A DNA stretch of 64,000 nucleotides from Smittia aterrima (lineage: Eukaryota; Arthropoda; Insecta; Diptera; Chironomidae), in assembly GCA_033063855.1 (NCBI GenBank), contig CP093831.1, positions 20,708,001 to 20,772,000 of the forward strand, read 5' to 3'. The notes beneath the pieces are model-generated. The model saw nothing but the letters and a program-made list of their open reading frames with translations. It did no database searches and was not told the DNA's origin. Of this stretch, positions 46,284-59,261 are shown piece by piece (position 1 is the stretch's first letter; each line of letters begins with the position of its first letter). The position numbers were made by a program, and so were the translations under genes.

Positions 46284-47627
46284 CGTGTGCTTGCTTGTGA
46301 TGCCGGAATAATTAGTGACTCATGTTTACTTTCTAAATCATCTTAAAAGATAACACATTGAACTTCCGCAACTTCGCAGAAACTTTATTTTGGTTTGTGA
46401 TGACTAAAAATTAAAATTTCACGCAATCAATCTTCACTTAACACTTTGTCATATTCTTGCTTATATTCTTATAAGATTTGATTAAAAATATTTTAAAATT
46501 ATTCTCTTCAGTCTCAGTGACGACAAACGAAGTCTCCGAACTAAATACGCAGTTGGCGCCCTTCTCTTCATAGAACAATCAAGGCAGAAAGATAACGTAA
46601 CTCAATGTGACAAAGAAAAAGTGTGAACGTTCTACGTTTACGTTTATCCAAGAATTGTAGACAATTTCCCATTGCGCGTATGAATGAAAAGAGGGATGAA
46701 AAGTTTTTACGTTAAGAGGGTCGAAGAGTGACAAAAAGTGATTCGAGAGAATTTTTTTTGTGCAATTTGTGTTTAGATTATTCTAAATCTAATTCGATTA
46801 AAGAAAAATAAAACAAAACAAACAACTGAGAAGCTCTCAACCGGTGAAAAATTATGGAAAACAGTTTCTTAACATAAAACCTTCAATTAAAATCGTTTAT
46901 GCTCAAAATCGGCAAAGTGATAACCTTCGACATAAAAACGCAAATCGCTTGATAAAAATTTACGGTCACCGAGCCAAACGATGTTTCATCAGAGTTAAAA
47001 TACAAATAAATGTTATTGATAGCTGAGAAAAATTGTTTGAGAGCGAAAATGAGAGAACTCTCTCGAATCGCGATTTTCCGAGAATAGTTCTTGACGCTTC
47101 TCTCGACGAGAGGAAAAATTCTACAATTTCTTACGTTCATTTCCCATTTTCCACAATCTCGCGAAGGGTGTGCCCGAACGCAAGTCGGAAAAGTCCCAAA
47201 CTTTTTGCAAACAAAAATTCATTTAAGAAGCTCAGAGTGAAAAGTTGGCTTTGAAAATATGTGAGAAAGTTTCGTGAAGTCTTTGGCTAAGGAAATTTGT
47301 AAAAAGTTACCTTGAAAAGGCCGGAAAATGAGTTGAAAACTTGGTTTGAAATCTCCAATGTCTCATCCTTTTCACGGTTCATTTTTCCGAAAAGAAGAAG
47401 AAGCAAATTTTCATTCGAATGTGTAAAAGTGTGTGTGACGTTGTAGTGTAGATAAGAAGAAAAATTGCAAAAATGTGAGATGAATTTTCCTTTGCGGGGC
47501 GAAATAAAAAAAATTAATTTATCGCCAAGGAACAAAAATACATTAAAGTACAATTTTGAGTGAGTTCGGTATAACACTTTACAAAGTGTTACGAGACTTT
47601 TATTATAAACGGGATTTTAAGTGACTA
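46284..47627. promoter_or_regulatory. Divergent upstream region of IPPK and tweety
   Basis: 1.34 kb between the IPPK start codon (minus) and the tweety start codon (plus) must contain both promoters and the leader of tweety. A TCAGTGACG near 46515 resembles an insect initiator. No coding exon is seen, and core elements cannot be placed with certainty. Confidence 0.35.
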
Positions 47628-50600
47628 ATGGCCATGGGTTACGACAATTTTCTCGAGGACCAATACAAGGTTCCAATCCTTGCAAAGATTCTTCATTCAT
47701 TGCCCCATTTAAATATTACATTTCATCGCACAAACAACACATTCCGACCGACTGATGAGATATATCTCGAGGTGAGTGCTACACACGTCGAATCGTCAAA
47801 AATCGATTGAACGCTTGAGTGATATTTGAATTTTCCATATCCCAGAGTCTCGGAATTTTAGGATCCATTCCTGCAGCTGCCCTCATCATCTCTCTCTTCT
47901 GTTTACTCCTCTATTTGATGTCGAGATGTTGCGATCGTAAACCGCGCCCGGCACACTCAATCACAAGTTTGAAAGTGACATTGTCCATCGTGACTGTTCT
48001 TTGTTGTGCCGCAATTGGGTTGGGTAAGTTCAAAAACTCCATAAAACCATTCGAGGATATCGAGAAGAGCTTTACACGCCTTCGCTTCCTTTTCCATTTA
48101 CAAACGTCATAAATTTACTTCAACTTCATGAATCATGCTCACAATCATCATCTCCATGATTCTTTTTCTCCCGACGATGTCAAATAAAATTTACCTTTGA
48201 TTTTCTTCTCTGAATTGAGTGAAAAATTACTTAATGTTCGCGTTTAAATCTGTTTTTAGGATTATACGGAAACGATGATTTACACAACGGACTTTTAGAA
48301 GTTTTGACGGCTGGAAGGAAGGTTGACAATCTCGTGTCGTCAGTGCGAAACCAAACGAATGCACTCGAGCATACTCTAACACAGAAGATTCGACCGCAAT
48401 TGACCGAGTTGGAGGATATTTTTGATGAACCCGTTTCCAATCAGACCGCACTGTCAATGCTTATTAGCTCGTTGGATATGGTCAAGAAAAATATTACGAT
48501 TGCAACAAATGCTGCAGGCGACATTCGTCGTCCATTGATGGGAATCTCGTTGAATCATATTTTGAATGTAAGCAAAAACCAGAATTTGTAAAAAAAAGTT
48601 GATTGACTTACTGAGTCGTAAAATATTTACAGAAAGGAGATCAATACGAATTAATTCGTTGGCCTGGAACTGTCGCAATGCTTGCACTTTTATTAGTCTT
48701 GTGTGCAGTTCTACTTGTCGGAGTGGCTCGGCATTCTCGCTGCGCTTTGATATTATTCTCTGTTTGTGGACTTGTCGCTGTAACTGGATCATGGTTGATG
48801 TCAGGAATTTATCTCTCAGTTTCGGTTGCCATTGGTGACTTGTGTGCTGATCCAGCTGAATATTTGGTATCACAAACGCCTCCAGGCCTACCATCTGACG
48901 TTCTCTTGTATTACACGCAATGTGAAAGCATCCGAGCGAATCCATTTACTCAAAGACTAAGAGAATCGCAAACAGCAATCAGCAGCGCTCGAAATTCGAT
49001 GAACACAGTTACGAAAGTATCATTGGCTCTCTTCAAGAAACTCCCACAACCAAAGTTGAGCTCAATCGTATCTGATCTCAACACAAGTGAAAGATTACTG
49101 ACAGGTGATTAATTAAAGAGATTGTGGTTACTGACATGCAGTTTCCGTATTAAGCTTTATACTTATTTTGTTCGAAAGAGGGGAAACTTTTGACTTCTCC
49201 TTTTTTATTATTCAAGTCTCATTATTAACGAGAACTTAACTGTTTTAGGTTTGACGGCTCTGGTTGATTGCAAACTCATTCATTATAACTATCTTGTGGC
49301 AACGAGAGGGTTGTGTGAGGGCGGATTACTTGGATTGGTTTTAATGCTCATCGCAAGTTTTCTCGCCGCTTGTCTTCTGACAATCATGGTAAATTTTACG
49401 ATGAATTTTTAATGACAACGAGCTCCTTACGAAATTCTTTTCTCGTTAAGATTTTCATCGACTCCCACACTTGGATTTACATTCGCAAGCGCAATGATTA
49501 CGCCCAGGTGGAAGAACAACAATACCTAGCGCAGCAGCAGCAACAGCAGCAGATGCAAAATCATCAAAATATGGCTCACCGTACATTGCCACGCCAACAA
49601 AATGGGTAATTAAACTAATATTTTTTTACTTTTACTTTGACGTGACTATAATTGATCAAATTCTATTTTAAGACCACCTGTTATCAGCGGATCTCATACA
49701 CTTCAACATCCATCAAAGAACAAACATCATGACGCGATGATGGTTGCTCAAGCCCAACATCATCATAATCAAATGAGACAGATGGGGATGGGAACTCAAA
49801 CCCTTGGAAGACATCATGGTGGGAGCCCCAATCATATGAGACAGAACAGCGGTAGGAAAATTCTTTCATATCATCCTAACCGTAACTCAATATCTTTTTG
49901 AAATTCCTTTAGCTTGCACGGATCATTCACATCCTCATCCACACGTGCAGCCACAGCAAAACATTTATCAGACACAGCAACAAATTCAAGGACCGCCTCA
50001 TGCCCATTACAAACAATACAACCCGAATGCATCTTATACCGAGAGCTTGCCACCTCCTCCGATCATAACGACAGCAGCCGCTCATCCACCCCAAACTATT
50101 TCCGGCAATCCGAACTACACGCCGCAACAACAGATTTACATTCAACAACAACAAATGTATGCTCAACAACAATATCAAACTTTAAGGCGAAAACAGGCTC
50201 AGGCACAAGCGCAAGCCCAAGCTCAAGCCCATGCTCAGCAAATGAACCAACAAATTGCTCAGCAACAACCAATTTATCAGCCTCAGCAGCAAAACGCTCA
50301 GGTCGTTCCACAACAACCACAGCAAGTGAATCCTCCACCACAAATTGCTCAGATTCCAATGCAACAACAGCAACAGCAGCAATATGTCGTCACATCGGGA
50401 AACTATACGCCAGCTCCTCCTTCAGCTACGATGGCTGTAGTCACAGCAAACAACTCAATTTACGTGCAGTCAACAACCAACACGTCGAATTCTGCAGCGA
50501 TGGATAACAACATTTATGATCGAGATAAGCAGATATACAAATGTTCAACTTTGGGTCGTCACGTTGGCAAATACAACGAGCAGCGTCAGAATCTAGTTCC

Positions 50601-51168
50601 AGCTGTCATCCCTACGGTTCCGCAGATACCGAAGTTCAATGGGCAGCCGACAGTCACTTCGGCGCCTAATAATCAAATGACGGCAAACAACGCCTCAAGC
50701 CTTCGGCCTTCCATTCAGAACTGCCCTTTACCCGATCTCCCCAATGTCGTGCAGACGAGCACATTTAAGAGCAACAACGATATGATTGGCAATAATTTGC
50801 CTCAAAACAGGTAAACAAGGTGATTCGATTTATTTTAGTACTTTTCTTCTAATGGTTTTCTCTAAAGGTTCTACACTCAAAAGCGACCAACGGGAAAAGC
50901 TGTGCCATTGCCAAAAATCAGCTCCTTTGAGTCACCGAATCAACCGCCGTATATGAATAACGTCAATAACAACAATCATCAGTTGCATCCGAGCAGTGAT
51001 ACCAATAGCAATATCAAGAGCACGATAAACAACAATAACTTAAACTCCAATAATCCAAATAGCCAAATGAATAATAATCAATTGATTCAGCAGCAGCAGC
51101 AGCAACAACAGCAACAGCTGCCTCCGCCTCCTTCGGCCGATGACAATTACGCAGTCACTGAGTTATGA
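47628..51168 (+). CDS. tty: Tweety-family anion channel with long Gln-rich tail
   Basis: Nine exons (47628-47771, 47846-48023, 48260-48567, 48633-49104, 49249-49388, 49451-49605, 49673-49851, 49913-50810, 50868-51168) give 924 residues. Tweety homologues are five-pass plasma-membrane proteins proposed to be calcium- or swelling-linked chloride channels. The core (about residues 1-430) has helices such as SIPAAALIISLFCLLLYLMS and VAMLALLLVLCAVLLVGVA. It includes the RCALILFSVC segment and the conserved Cys and N-glycosylation-rich extracellular loop. Residues about 430-924 form a cytoplasmic tail full of Gln, His, Asn and Pro with (Ala-Gln)n and poly-Gln runs. The acceptor of exon 6 at 49451 is the least certain junction. 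Confidence 0.9.
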
Positions 51169-52103
51169 ACTGAATTATAATATAAAGACGAACAACTGGT
51201 TGATGAAGCAATGGCACTCGTTAGAAACACTCCGTACGTATCGATCTGAACGAACACGAGCCTACATTTTGTGGAAACATATCACGAAATTAACGAATAC
51301 AAAGGCCGCAAGTAATCATCAACTCCAATCTCGATCTCGACGCGAAACATTTTCTCTTTTTATATCTAAAAACTTTTTAAAAAATCGCGAGACAAGTGAG
51401 TTTTATAGGAAAATGGAACTTTCAACCGCAATTTTCTGTTGAACGGCTTTTAAGTAATGTCTCTCTCTCTCTTCGAGATCATCTTGCAATTAATCGTATG
51501 AACCTTTGTACATAAAACTAAGAAACATTTAAAAACAATTTTACTTTGTTACATCAACGTCATTTGGATGAAAAAGAAAAATCGAGGAAAGAGGAAAACT
51601 TTTTTTTTTCGAGTAATGTGCATAAAAATTATTAACAATTCCTAGTCATTAACGAAAGTCGTCGTTGTTATCAAACCACATTCCCATTCGTCGTAAGAAC
51701 ACTTTTTCAAAATATATTTCTCGCTTCGGTGGCGATTGCTTATTTTAAAGCAAAGATGTGATGCACGATATTGAAAATATTTGTATAACGGGTTGATAAG
51801 GTTGAACATCGCCGCCGATCGAGTTAGTCTTTTTAATTTCCTCGAGTCGTTTCTTTAATTTTATTTCAAATAAAAGAAAGCGTCAAGAGCATTTGGAAAG
51901 CTCGAAGGAGACGCTAGAGAAGCTTATCAAAAATTTATTACCAATCAACTTGTCAATCGTGTAGAGTCAAATTGGGGAGAGTGTGACAAACTTTAAAAAG
52001 TAAAACTCAATTTAATAACCAGACGAGAACTAGTAAAATATTCAGACTACTAGCGAAGAAACTCATTGAAACTACTAAAAACTATCGTTTAGTAAAAGCT
52101 TTT
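51169..52103. other. 3' flank of tweety, no gene seen
   Basis: Probably the tweety 3' UTR and spacer. A short CT run lies near 51460 and AT-rich unique sequence follows. Nothing else can be supported. Confidence 0.4.
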
Positions 52104-52436
52104 TTATAGAAAATATTTTTTAATTAAAGACGAAATCTTTCGATAGTTAAGAAACATTAAACGTAAAAATCCATTAATGAAGTTCTCCTGAAATCGAGGA
52201 ACTAACTTAAGAACTGAATTGTAGAAAGCTACAGGGAGCATATTGCATAAGCCGATGGAGACACATTCCAGAGAGACCAATTCGCACGCAAAACATTCAA
52301 CTTCAGAAGAAATCTCAATTAAATAGACTGATTTTCTATTGATTTTCCTGAAATAAAATTTACATCCACAGTTTACAACCTTAGAACATCCATCGGCTGC
52401 AATCAATCCCAAGGCGTTTTCTTTTGATTCCCTCAA
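52104..52436 (-). CDS. Orphan 110-residue ORF
   Basis: An ATG-started minus-strand frame with a Cys/Leu-rich middle (SSEVECFACELVSLECVSIGL) and a basic C-terminus. It lies downstream of PDXDC1 on the same strand. I recognise no family. It could be a chance frame, part of an extended 3' UTR or a decayed gene. Confidence 0.2.
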   Translation of the reverse strand: MRESKENALGLIAADGCSKVVNCGCKFYFRKINRKSVYLIEISSEVECFACELVSLECVSIGLCNMLPVAFYNSVLKLVPRFQENFINGFLRLMFLNYRKISSLIKKYFL

Positions 52437-52546
52437 TCAACTCTCAAAAATATATACAAGAAAAACATTTAAACAAGGATATTAAACAAGACTAAATGTT
52501 TTTAGCCCACCAACCTGTCTCTTGGCGATAAATTAAACGAGAATAA

Positions 52547-52632
52547 TTGCAAACGGAATCAAAAACGATGACTAAGCATTAGAATCATTTTAGACGAAAT
52601 CTCATGTGTAACTTACCAGCTCAGAGAGGAAA
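52547..52632 (-). pseudogene. Partial copy of the PDXDC1 exon 3/intron 3 junction
   Basis: This 86-bp stretch resembles 54339-54423, which spans the start of PDXDC1 exon 4, all of intron 3 and the end of exon 3. The shared cores ATTAGAATCA, AGACGAA and GTAACTTACCAG are followed by CAGAGAGGAAA. Because intron sequence is included, it arose by DNA duplication and not by retrocopying. No open frame survives. Confidence 0.6.
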
Positions 52633-53041
52633 TGTGGCAAAAAGATAAAAGCAAAAAGGAAATAAATTAGTGGGTTTATTAATAAAGCTTGATGATGTTT
52701 CATTTCTGTATCCGGAATAAGGAGTGAAGGAGCTACATTAAAAACTTTCCACGAGGACTGCTGTACAATTATTTGTCTCTTCTTGGCGGAAAAATCTGAA
52801 AGTAAAATTTCTGTCTAGTCGGCAAAGAAAATAATTATTTTTTCGTTATCAATTCAGTAAGTAATTTATTCAAAGTGGTAAAATTTCTTACGCAATGCTG
52901 ATTCAATTAATACTAATCATAATTTATGTTTTTATTGCTGGAGGAGGCTAGAGAAAAAAAGAATTTTTGTTTCCATTGGAAAGATAAAAGATAAATTGAT
53001 AATAAGAAGTCAGGAACGAATTTGATTAATATTTTGCTAAA

Positions 53042-55534
53042 TTAAGTCGATGCAATAGTTTTCGATTCATCAGGTGCTGCTGCAGTATTGACTGCGTTAC
53101 TCTTAGAATTTGTGCTGCTTTGACTTTCATTCCTCGAGTGACTCGTGCTGTTTCTTCCTGTGCCGATTGGATTGAGCGGTAGTTGCATGTGATATTTATA
53201 GATGTTCTCAGTTGATTCAACAACACCTTGTTGAAGATTAAGAGATCGTCCTCGAATTCCACTGCCCCCATCTTTTGGTAAGGGGTTTATCCAATTTAAC
53301 ACGTTGCCAACAACAGGAACGACGCGGAAAATTCCATCTTGCCAAACCTTTTCGTCTGCTTCTTTACGCAAATCAGTTTCTGCTGCTTGAATCCCCTTTC
53401 TAATGACCTCAGCCATTGAGACAAGAGCCTTCGAACTCTCCTGAAGAGCGTTGCCCGCAGTAATCACCAATTCTAGAAGCTCTTCAATGTCAGTTTCCGA
53501 AGTAACCATACCGAACCTGATGAAAATAACTTACAATGAAGAAGACTGAATTCAAAATAAATCATCAAATTACCTGATACAAGCAATGCCTTCAGATGAC
53601 TCGCCCAAGCTAAAAGCGTTATCACTCGAACGAAGTCTGTCGACAAGTTGACAGTTTAGCTTGTTGAGCTCCGTTTTTCCCTGATCAGTTTCAATTGATT
53701 CCAACATGTTTTCAGGAACATAGTGAACTCCTCCCAATCCAGCCCAATCATCTGATAATTGCACAAGTTTCAGTACCTTGCTGCTTTCAACCATATCATT
53801 GAAGATTTGTTTCTTCTGAATCGTTGCTGAAAGAATGTCTGATTGAGCTTCGAAAAACTCGTTGAATTCATTCAGTGTTTCCAAAGACGGAACCTAAAAT
53901 GATTTCTTAGTAAGTTCTCCAAAAACAAACGAATGTGTTTCTCACCTTTTCGCCTATGCTTAGCTCGAGAGGACAATAACGTATACAAGTTCCAAAGACC
54001 GGATGATCGATTAACGATAGCTGAACTTGGGGAAAATCACGTTCCAAAGTTTGGCCAAGCCAAGAGTTAAGTCGATCGAAGTAAAATGCGTTGTTAACTT
54101 TCTCAATGGTTTTCTTAGCTACGTCAGTAGTTTCATCACCAGCATCTTCAATATTTGTCCCATCGAATTGAAACAAAACCACAGTCACACCCGGCAAGTT
54201 CTTCGTTTCTTCTGATTGTGATTGCGGATTCGTGCTAAGTAATTTAAAGCCTCGAGCTTTTGCAATCATTTCAGAAATAATCTTACAACTTTGGAATGCT
54301 TGACCGAAAGCTGCGATGATTCTGTCGCGGCCAATATTTTGCAAAACTGAATCATAAAGATGAACAAGAATTAGAATCAATTCAGACGAATTTTATGAGT
54401 AACTTACCAGTCCAGAGAGGAAAACTTTCAATTTTCTTCATGTCATTTTCAATTTCAAACACGTTCTTATCCAACTCCGGAAGCTGCTTATGAAGTAGCA
54501 CCGTTGGAATACTTGGTAAGCCCAGCCAGCTCTCTAGATTCAATGTCATTGAAGAAATATTTTTGGTTAATTCAGCTTGGTTTTCCACCAAAGGGAATGA
54601 TGCAATCAATGATCCGCTTAAATGGAGCCAAAGTTGATGTTTCTCGGTAAATTCTGACAGCTCCGTGACGGTTCCATCAATAGCACCGTTAAATGAAGAT
54701 CCAAGATCAGCTAAAAGAAACAGAGGAACTGCATCGGTGCTCTTATCCTCAATGATTTGAGCTTCCAAATTCGTCAAGCTCATCGACTCAATTCCATCAG
54801 GCGAGATAATAATTTTGATTGAGCTCTGAGGCAATCCAATTAAATGCGAAGCAAATTTCAAATCTGGCAAGTAAGGATTGGTGCTGTTGATGTAGATTGA
54901 TACTTTCTTAATCCCCTGAAGTCCTTCTTTGAGATAATTGTCAAATTTGAGAGTCAATGCCAATCTCAGTGCTTTAGCTAAACATTCAGCATTTGTCGAT
55001 AGAAAATTTGCTTTCGTGTTGCTGCAGAAAAGCTCAGAAATCCATTGTGAGCAAGCATCATGTATGCTGCTCGAAACTTTCATCAATCGATTGCCAGGAG
55101 ATAACGTTTTGATGTAAGAAAGTACAGATTGTGACACGACAGCAAGATGTGATATATCTGAAAACAATTATGAATTGTCAAAAAATGTGAAGCCGGCGTT
55201 GACATGTCATCAAATATTTACCATCAACTACTGGCATGAAAAAGTCGGAATCTTCGTCTTCAGAATACAAAATAAGATTTTCCAAATTTCCAAAAATCTC
55301 ATAAGCTGGACGTGGCTCATTTGGTAGTGATGTGTTGGTTTCCATTGGAGGAGGCACTGAAGTTTTCAGTAGTTCTAAGTTCTCCAGTTTGTTGATGAGC
55401 TTAGACGAGGAAATTATAATTTTTTCAGTCGCCTAATATAAAAATAAAATTTAATGACATTTTCTGAGAAATTCCGCTACATTCTCAAATGATTTTCAAC
55501 TTACAGAAGGCTCCTGTTGCACCACATCTGCCAT
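53042..55534 (-). CDS. PDXDC1: Pyridoxal-dependent decarboxylase domain-containing protein 1
   Basis: Six exons (55505-55534, 55222-55432, 54408-55157, 53946-54346, 53574-53893, 53042-53516) give 728 residues. The fold is that of group II PLP-dependent decarboxylases, but catalytic activity of PDXDC1 has not been firmly shown; the human gene is associated with lipid traits. Diagnostic stretches are PRPAYEIFGNLENLILYSED, LHLSGSLIASFPLVEN, ESWLGLPSIPTVLLHKQLP with the presumed PLP-site HK, FPVFGTCIRYCPLE-like HPVFGTCIRYCPLEL, and GMVTSETDIEELLELV. The start at 55532-55534 (MADVVQQEPS) begins a short first exon. A partial duplicate of one exon-intron junction sits 0.4 kb past its stop codon. Confidence 0.93.
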
Positions 55535-56822
55535 TTTGCTACTAAATTGCTGTTAGTAAGTCTCTACGTAAGAAATGAATATTTAGTTTAGATTTTTGCC
55601 AACAAAACAGAAATCAATGCCTTCTTTAATGTGAAGCCCAGAACGAAATTCAAGAATTTTAAATTACTGACAATTTTCTTGTTTAAAACGTAAGAATTTT
55701 GGATTTTACAGTCTGCTAGTATGATCAATAAGATTATAAGAGATATTTTTTATTTCCGGGCGATTTAACTTCTTTGTTTTGTTTATTTTTGTTAAAACCT
55801 TCAAACGAAGCGGGAAAATTCAAAAGCGTCAAAGACGATTTCGGACGTTCAGTGATTTGAAACACAATTCGTCGTTACAGTTTTTAGATACAAAATCATA
55901 ATTTGTTGTCTGGGAAAACAAATATTTAATTTAATTTATTGTATCGAGTAGCTCCCAAGTCCCATCATAAATTCTACATCACCAGAAGAGGTTAAACTGA
56001 GACATTAATTGTCTTTACCTATGAAAGGCTTTCAGAGGCTGAATCATCGTCTGTGTGAAGCGTATAAAACATTTCTACCTGAAGAAGAAAACATGAAATT
56101 TGCTTATTTTATTAATTGATTCTTCGTCTTAGTTCTGCCCTCCAGTTATAAAAAAAGGGATTGAATTGGGTTGAGAATAATATTTGAATTGAAAATTTAA
56201 AAGCGTTTAAAATATTGTTTGTCCCTTCATATAAAAATATTTAATTACCCTCCGTTGTCGCTTCTTCTCGCTTTCCTTTGCTGTCGTTTTTCGAGCATCA
56301 CAGCATCACCAACGTCTTCTCTTCCCGAGAAGTGTATTGTTGAATCGCAAACAGTTTCATTGAAAGCCCTTTACGAGTTTCACACTTGAAAGTCTCTTCT
56401 CCCTTTCTTTCCCTTCAACTAAACACCGACACCCAAATAAATCAATAAAAATTTACAAAATCTATATAATAAGAATTATCAGTTTTACCTGTTAAAACTT
56501 TGAGCGAAGAAAAGTAAGAGGCACCATGAGGTGAATAATAATAGAAGTACAAAGGAGGCACTTGAGAAACACAAAAGCGTAAAAAATAACAATAAATCTG
56601 ATTTTGTTCCATTCTTAAGATACATTCCCTCTCGTTCATTGTCTTTCCAGTTCATCTTCTTCGTTTCGCCTTTCATTGTGTGTTACATTCATTTCTTAGA
56701 AGTTCAAGATACTTTTCGTCCGGGACACTCTTCTCGATACCAACAAAAGCCGAAAGAAAAATAAATAAGCGGATTGCACTTTAAATCCCATTTAGAAGTT
56801 TCCCAATCAAACATTTTCTTAC
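55535..56822. other. Upstream region of PDXDC1, no gene seen
   Basis: AT-rich DNA between the PDXDC1 start codon and the putative DCX-EMAP first coding exon. It should contain the PDXDC1 promoter. The small frames on both strands around 56.4-56.8 kb show no conserved motif. Confidence 0.4.
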
Positions 56823-56852
56823 CTTTGTGCCGTTAAGTGCTTCACCGGCCAT
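56823..56852 (-). CDS. DCX-EMAP: Putative first coding exon of DCX-EMAP
   Basis: On the minus strand ATG in a good context (CACAATGGCC) opens MAGEALNGTK. This is followed at once by a strong donor (AAAG|GTAAGAAA) in phase 0. The next unpaired acceptor on this strand that needs phase 0 is the doublecortin exon at 41152 (GATAG|GCGAGC). The pairing is an inference, because the intron would be about 15.7 kb and hold three genes. A different, undetected first exon remains possible. Confidence 0.4.
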
Positions 56853-59250
56853 TGTGTCAACTAAGGTGTTTAACATGCATTCAAAATCAAACTTATATCG
56901 TCGTGACCTTTTGTTCACAAACCCTGATTTCTTCCATTGTTAAGCTAGACCTGCACGCATCGTAAATTGAAGTTGAAAGGGAGTTAATTATTTCAGAGAA
57001 CTCAACAAGACTGTTGTCCTTTTAAACGCCTGTGGCACTCTCTTTAAGTTATATTGGTAACAAAATCATTTTTAAGACATTGGATAGAAGTTTTTAATTG
57101 ACGAACAGAAATTCTAGATTTAGAGGATTTACACGTTCAACGAAGTTTATGATCAACGTCTTTAGCAAAAAATTTCCCACAGCACTCGAGCCAGAAAGAA
57201 ACAGGTAAATTGACTCTCATAAAGCTCTTTTCGATGAAGTAAATCGACGGAGACTTTTAAGAACATTCTTCATTAATTGCTCATCAAAACTCGTGCATGC
57301 TTCTACTCTTTCTTCGTTCCTCGTTCGTCTTAACGAGAATACGCTAACGATGTTTAATGGGAACCAGGCAACGAACGTAACCTCCGTCACAGAGATTTTT
57401 TTCCTAGAAGACGCCACTCAATCCAATAAACCCCAAGTTGATGTTGCACTCAAAGAATAAACGGCGATGAGCGACGATAGTAACTAAGCGCAGTCAACTA
57501 CAGCAGCAGCGAGAGAGTGAGTCAGGTTGGGGATTTGAATGAATTGAGTCAAAAAGAAAACTAGAAGAGTCTTCATCATCATCTCTGCTGTTGTGTAAAA
57601 AGTTTTTTCTTTTACGCGCCAAGGTCGTTATATTTATCCATTCTCGGCGTTTTCATGTTGTTTTTCTTTTCGTGTTATCTCATATTTCTGGTTTTTGCTT
57701 CATTGTTTGGTCTTCTCATTCGCTCCTCCAACATTTTATTAACGAAAGAAGGCTCACGAAGAAGAATTTGTATTTTTTCTTCCTCTTTTTTCGATTGTGA
57801 TTTTAATTTCTTTTTCTTCATTCCTTTTGTCCGCCGGTTGTGCTGTGCGGTGGAGAGAGAGAAGATGGGCCTGCGGAGATATTCAGGCGATGTCTGGTTG
57901 TATCATTTCCAATTGAAAATTCCTTTGAAAGATGAGACTCTTTGCCAAAAAGAAAAAAGACAACGCCAGATGACTTGAAAGAAAAAGAACAAAAGATTGC
58001 AGTTTCACGTGCATTAAGATTTTTCGTGGATGATAAGTTTCGACTCAGATTCCAAGAGAATTTCGGTCGAAAATGTTCTAAACTGTCAATTAACAAGAAA
58101 TCTGAGAAAAGCATTAGTTAACATTTTAAAGATTTGTTTTCCAAATACTTTCAACTCCTCGTAACTTGCGAACGACACTAAAGTTGTTAAAAGACAATAA
58201 AGGAAGCAGCCTCTAAAATAATTCGCGATTTAATCTTAACTCAACATCACATCGTTAATTTTCATGCTTCTCTACCGAGGAAGAGTTCATTGAGATTACT
58301 GGTTTAATGGAAGGCTTTTGAAAGCTGAAGACAATTCCTGCCAATCAGTTACATCATCGAGTGTTAATCCCTTCATGAATAGTGCTCGTAAGTAACGATT
58401 TGTAAGCACGTGAGTGGGTTTAGTGTTGATTATTTCGCTTGACTCACTTAACTCTATTTTCTTTGCAAAAGACTTGTGAGATTCGTTTTGAGTTCATTAC
58501 AGGCCCACGCAACTTGACGTAACTTGGAGATTCGTCCTTGAAACTACTATAAACTCAAACCTGAATAGCAACGAGAAAGAAAAATAATTCTTTGAAGAAA
58601 TCAAATTAAATTCACAAGGGACGATCCCGCAAATTTCGAGCTAACTTTGTATGAATCTCATTTTCTTTTTGAGCTTTTCTAGGGCTTTTCTACGAAGGTG
58701 AAAGTAGCTTCAACACCAGTCGTCTCAAGAGCTTTAGCCATGAAAACATATTTTATTAGAAAAGAAATTCCTTTACTCCATTCGGTCACGACGAGATGAG
58801 CTGTTCTCAATTAAATGTAAAAGCTTCAAAGGAATGCAGAATTTTTATTCCTCCATATGACTTCTTTTCTGTCTTTTCAGCTGAGACGACAAAAATACAA
58901 AAATCGTTCTCGAATTCCGAAAAGTAGTCATTAAGCGACAGACTGCGAAAAACAAGTTGTAAAGAAGTTTACTCGTTTACTCTTTCTGGTTTGTGTGTGT
59001 TTGCTTATTATTCGGGAGAGAAAAAGAGCGAGAGGCAATAAATAGCGAACTTTGCTTGTGATGTTCAAATTATACCTGAAAGTTCAAATTGTTATCAAAA
59101 GCCCCCTCGCTCTTCCAAGAAAACCTCAAATATTTAAGTTAAACTCTCTCGCGCCCGCTTTAACACCAACAAAGAAATTTTCTTTTTATCTCTCGCCGCT
59201 CTCAATTCTCTTCAAAGCTCAGCCGAAGTTTTGTTTTCCCTTCTCATTCT
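56853..59250. other. Non-coding region, possible DCX-EMAP leader and promoter
   Basis: No coding exon is convincing. Near 57470-57530 there is a cluster with GAGAGAGTGAG and a CAGCAGCAGC run that resembles GAGA-type promoter sequence, which could serve DCX-EMAP. The rest is AT-rich and featureless to the eye. Confidence 0.3.
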
Positions 59251-59261
59251 GTCGTCTCGTC

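Noticed and set aside
49914..50507. Ser/Thr-rich 197-codon plus-strand frame
   Set aside because: It is an alternative frame over the Gln-rich tweety exon; the codons repeat in register with the poly-Gln frame, which joins properly to its neighbours.
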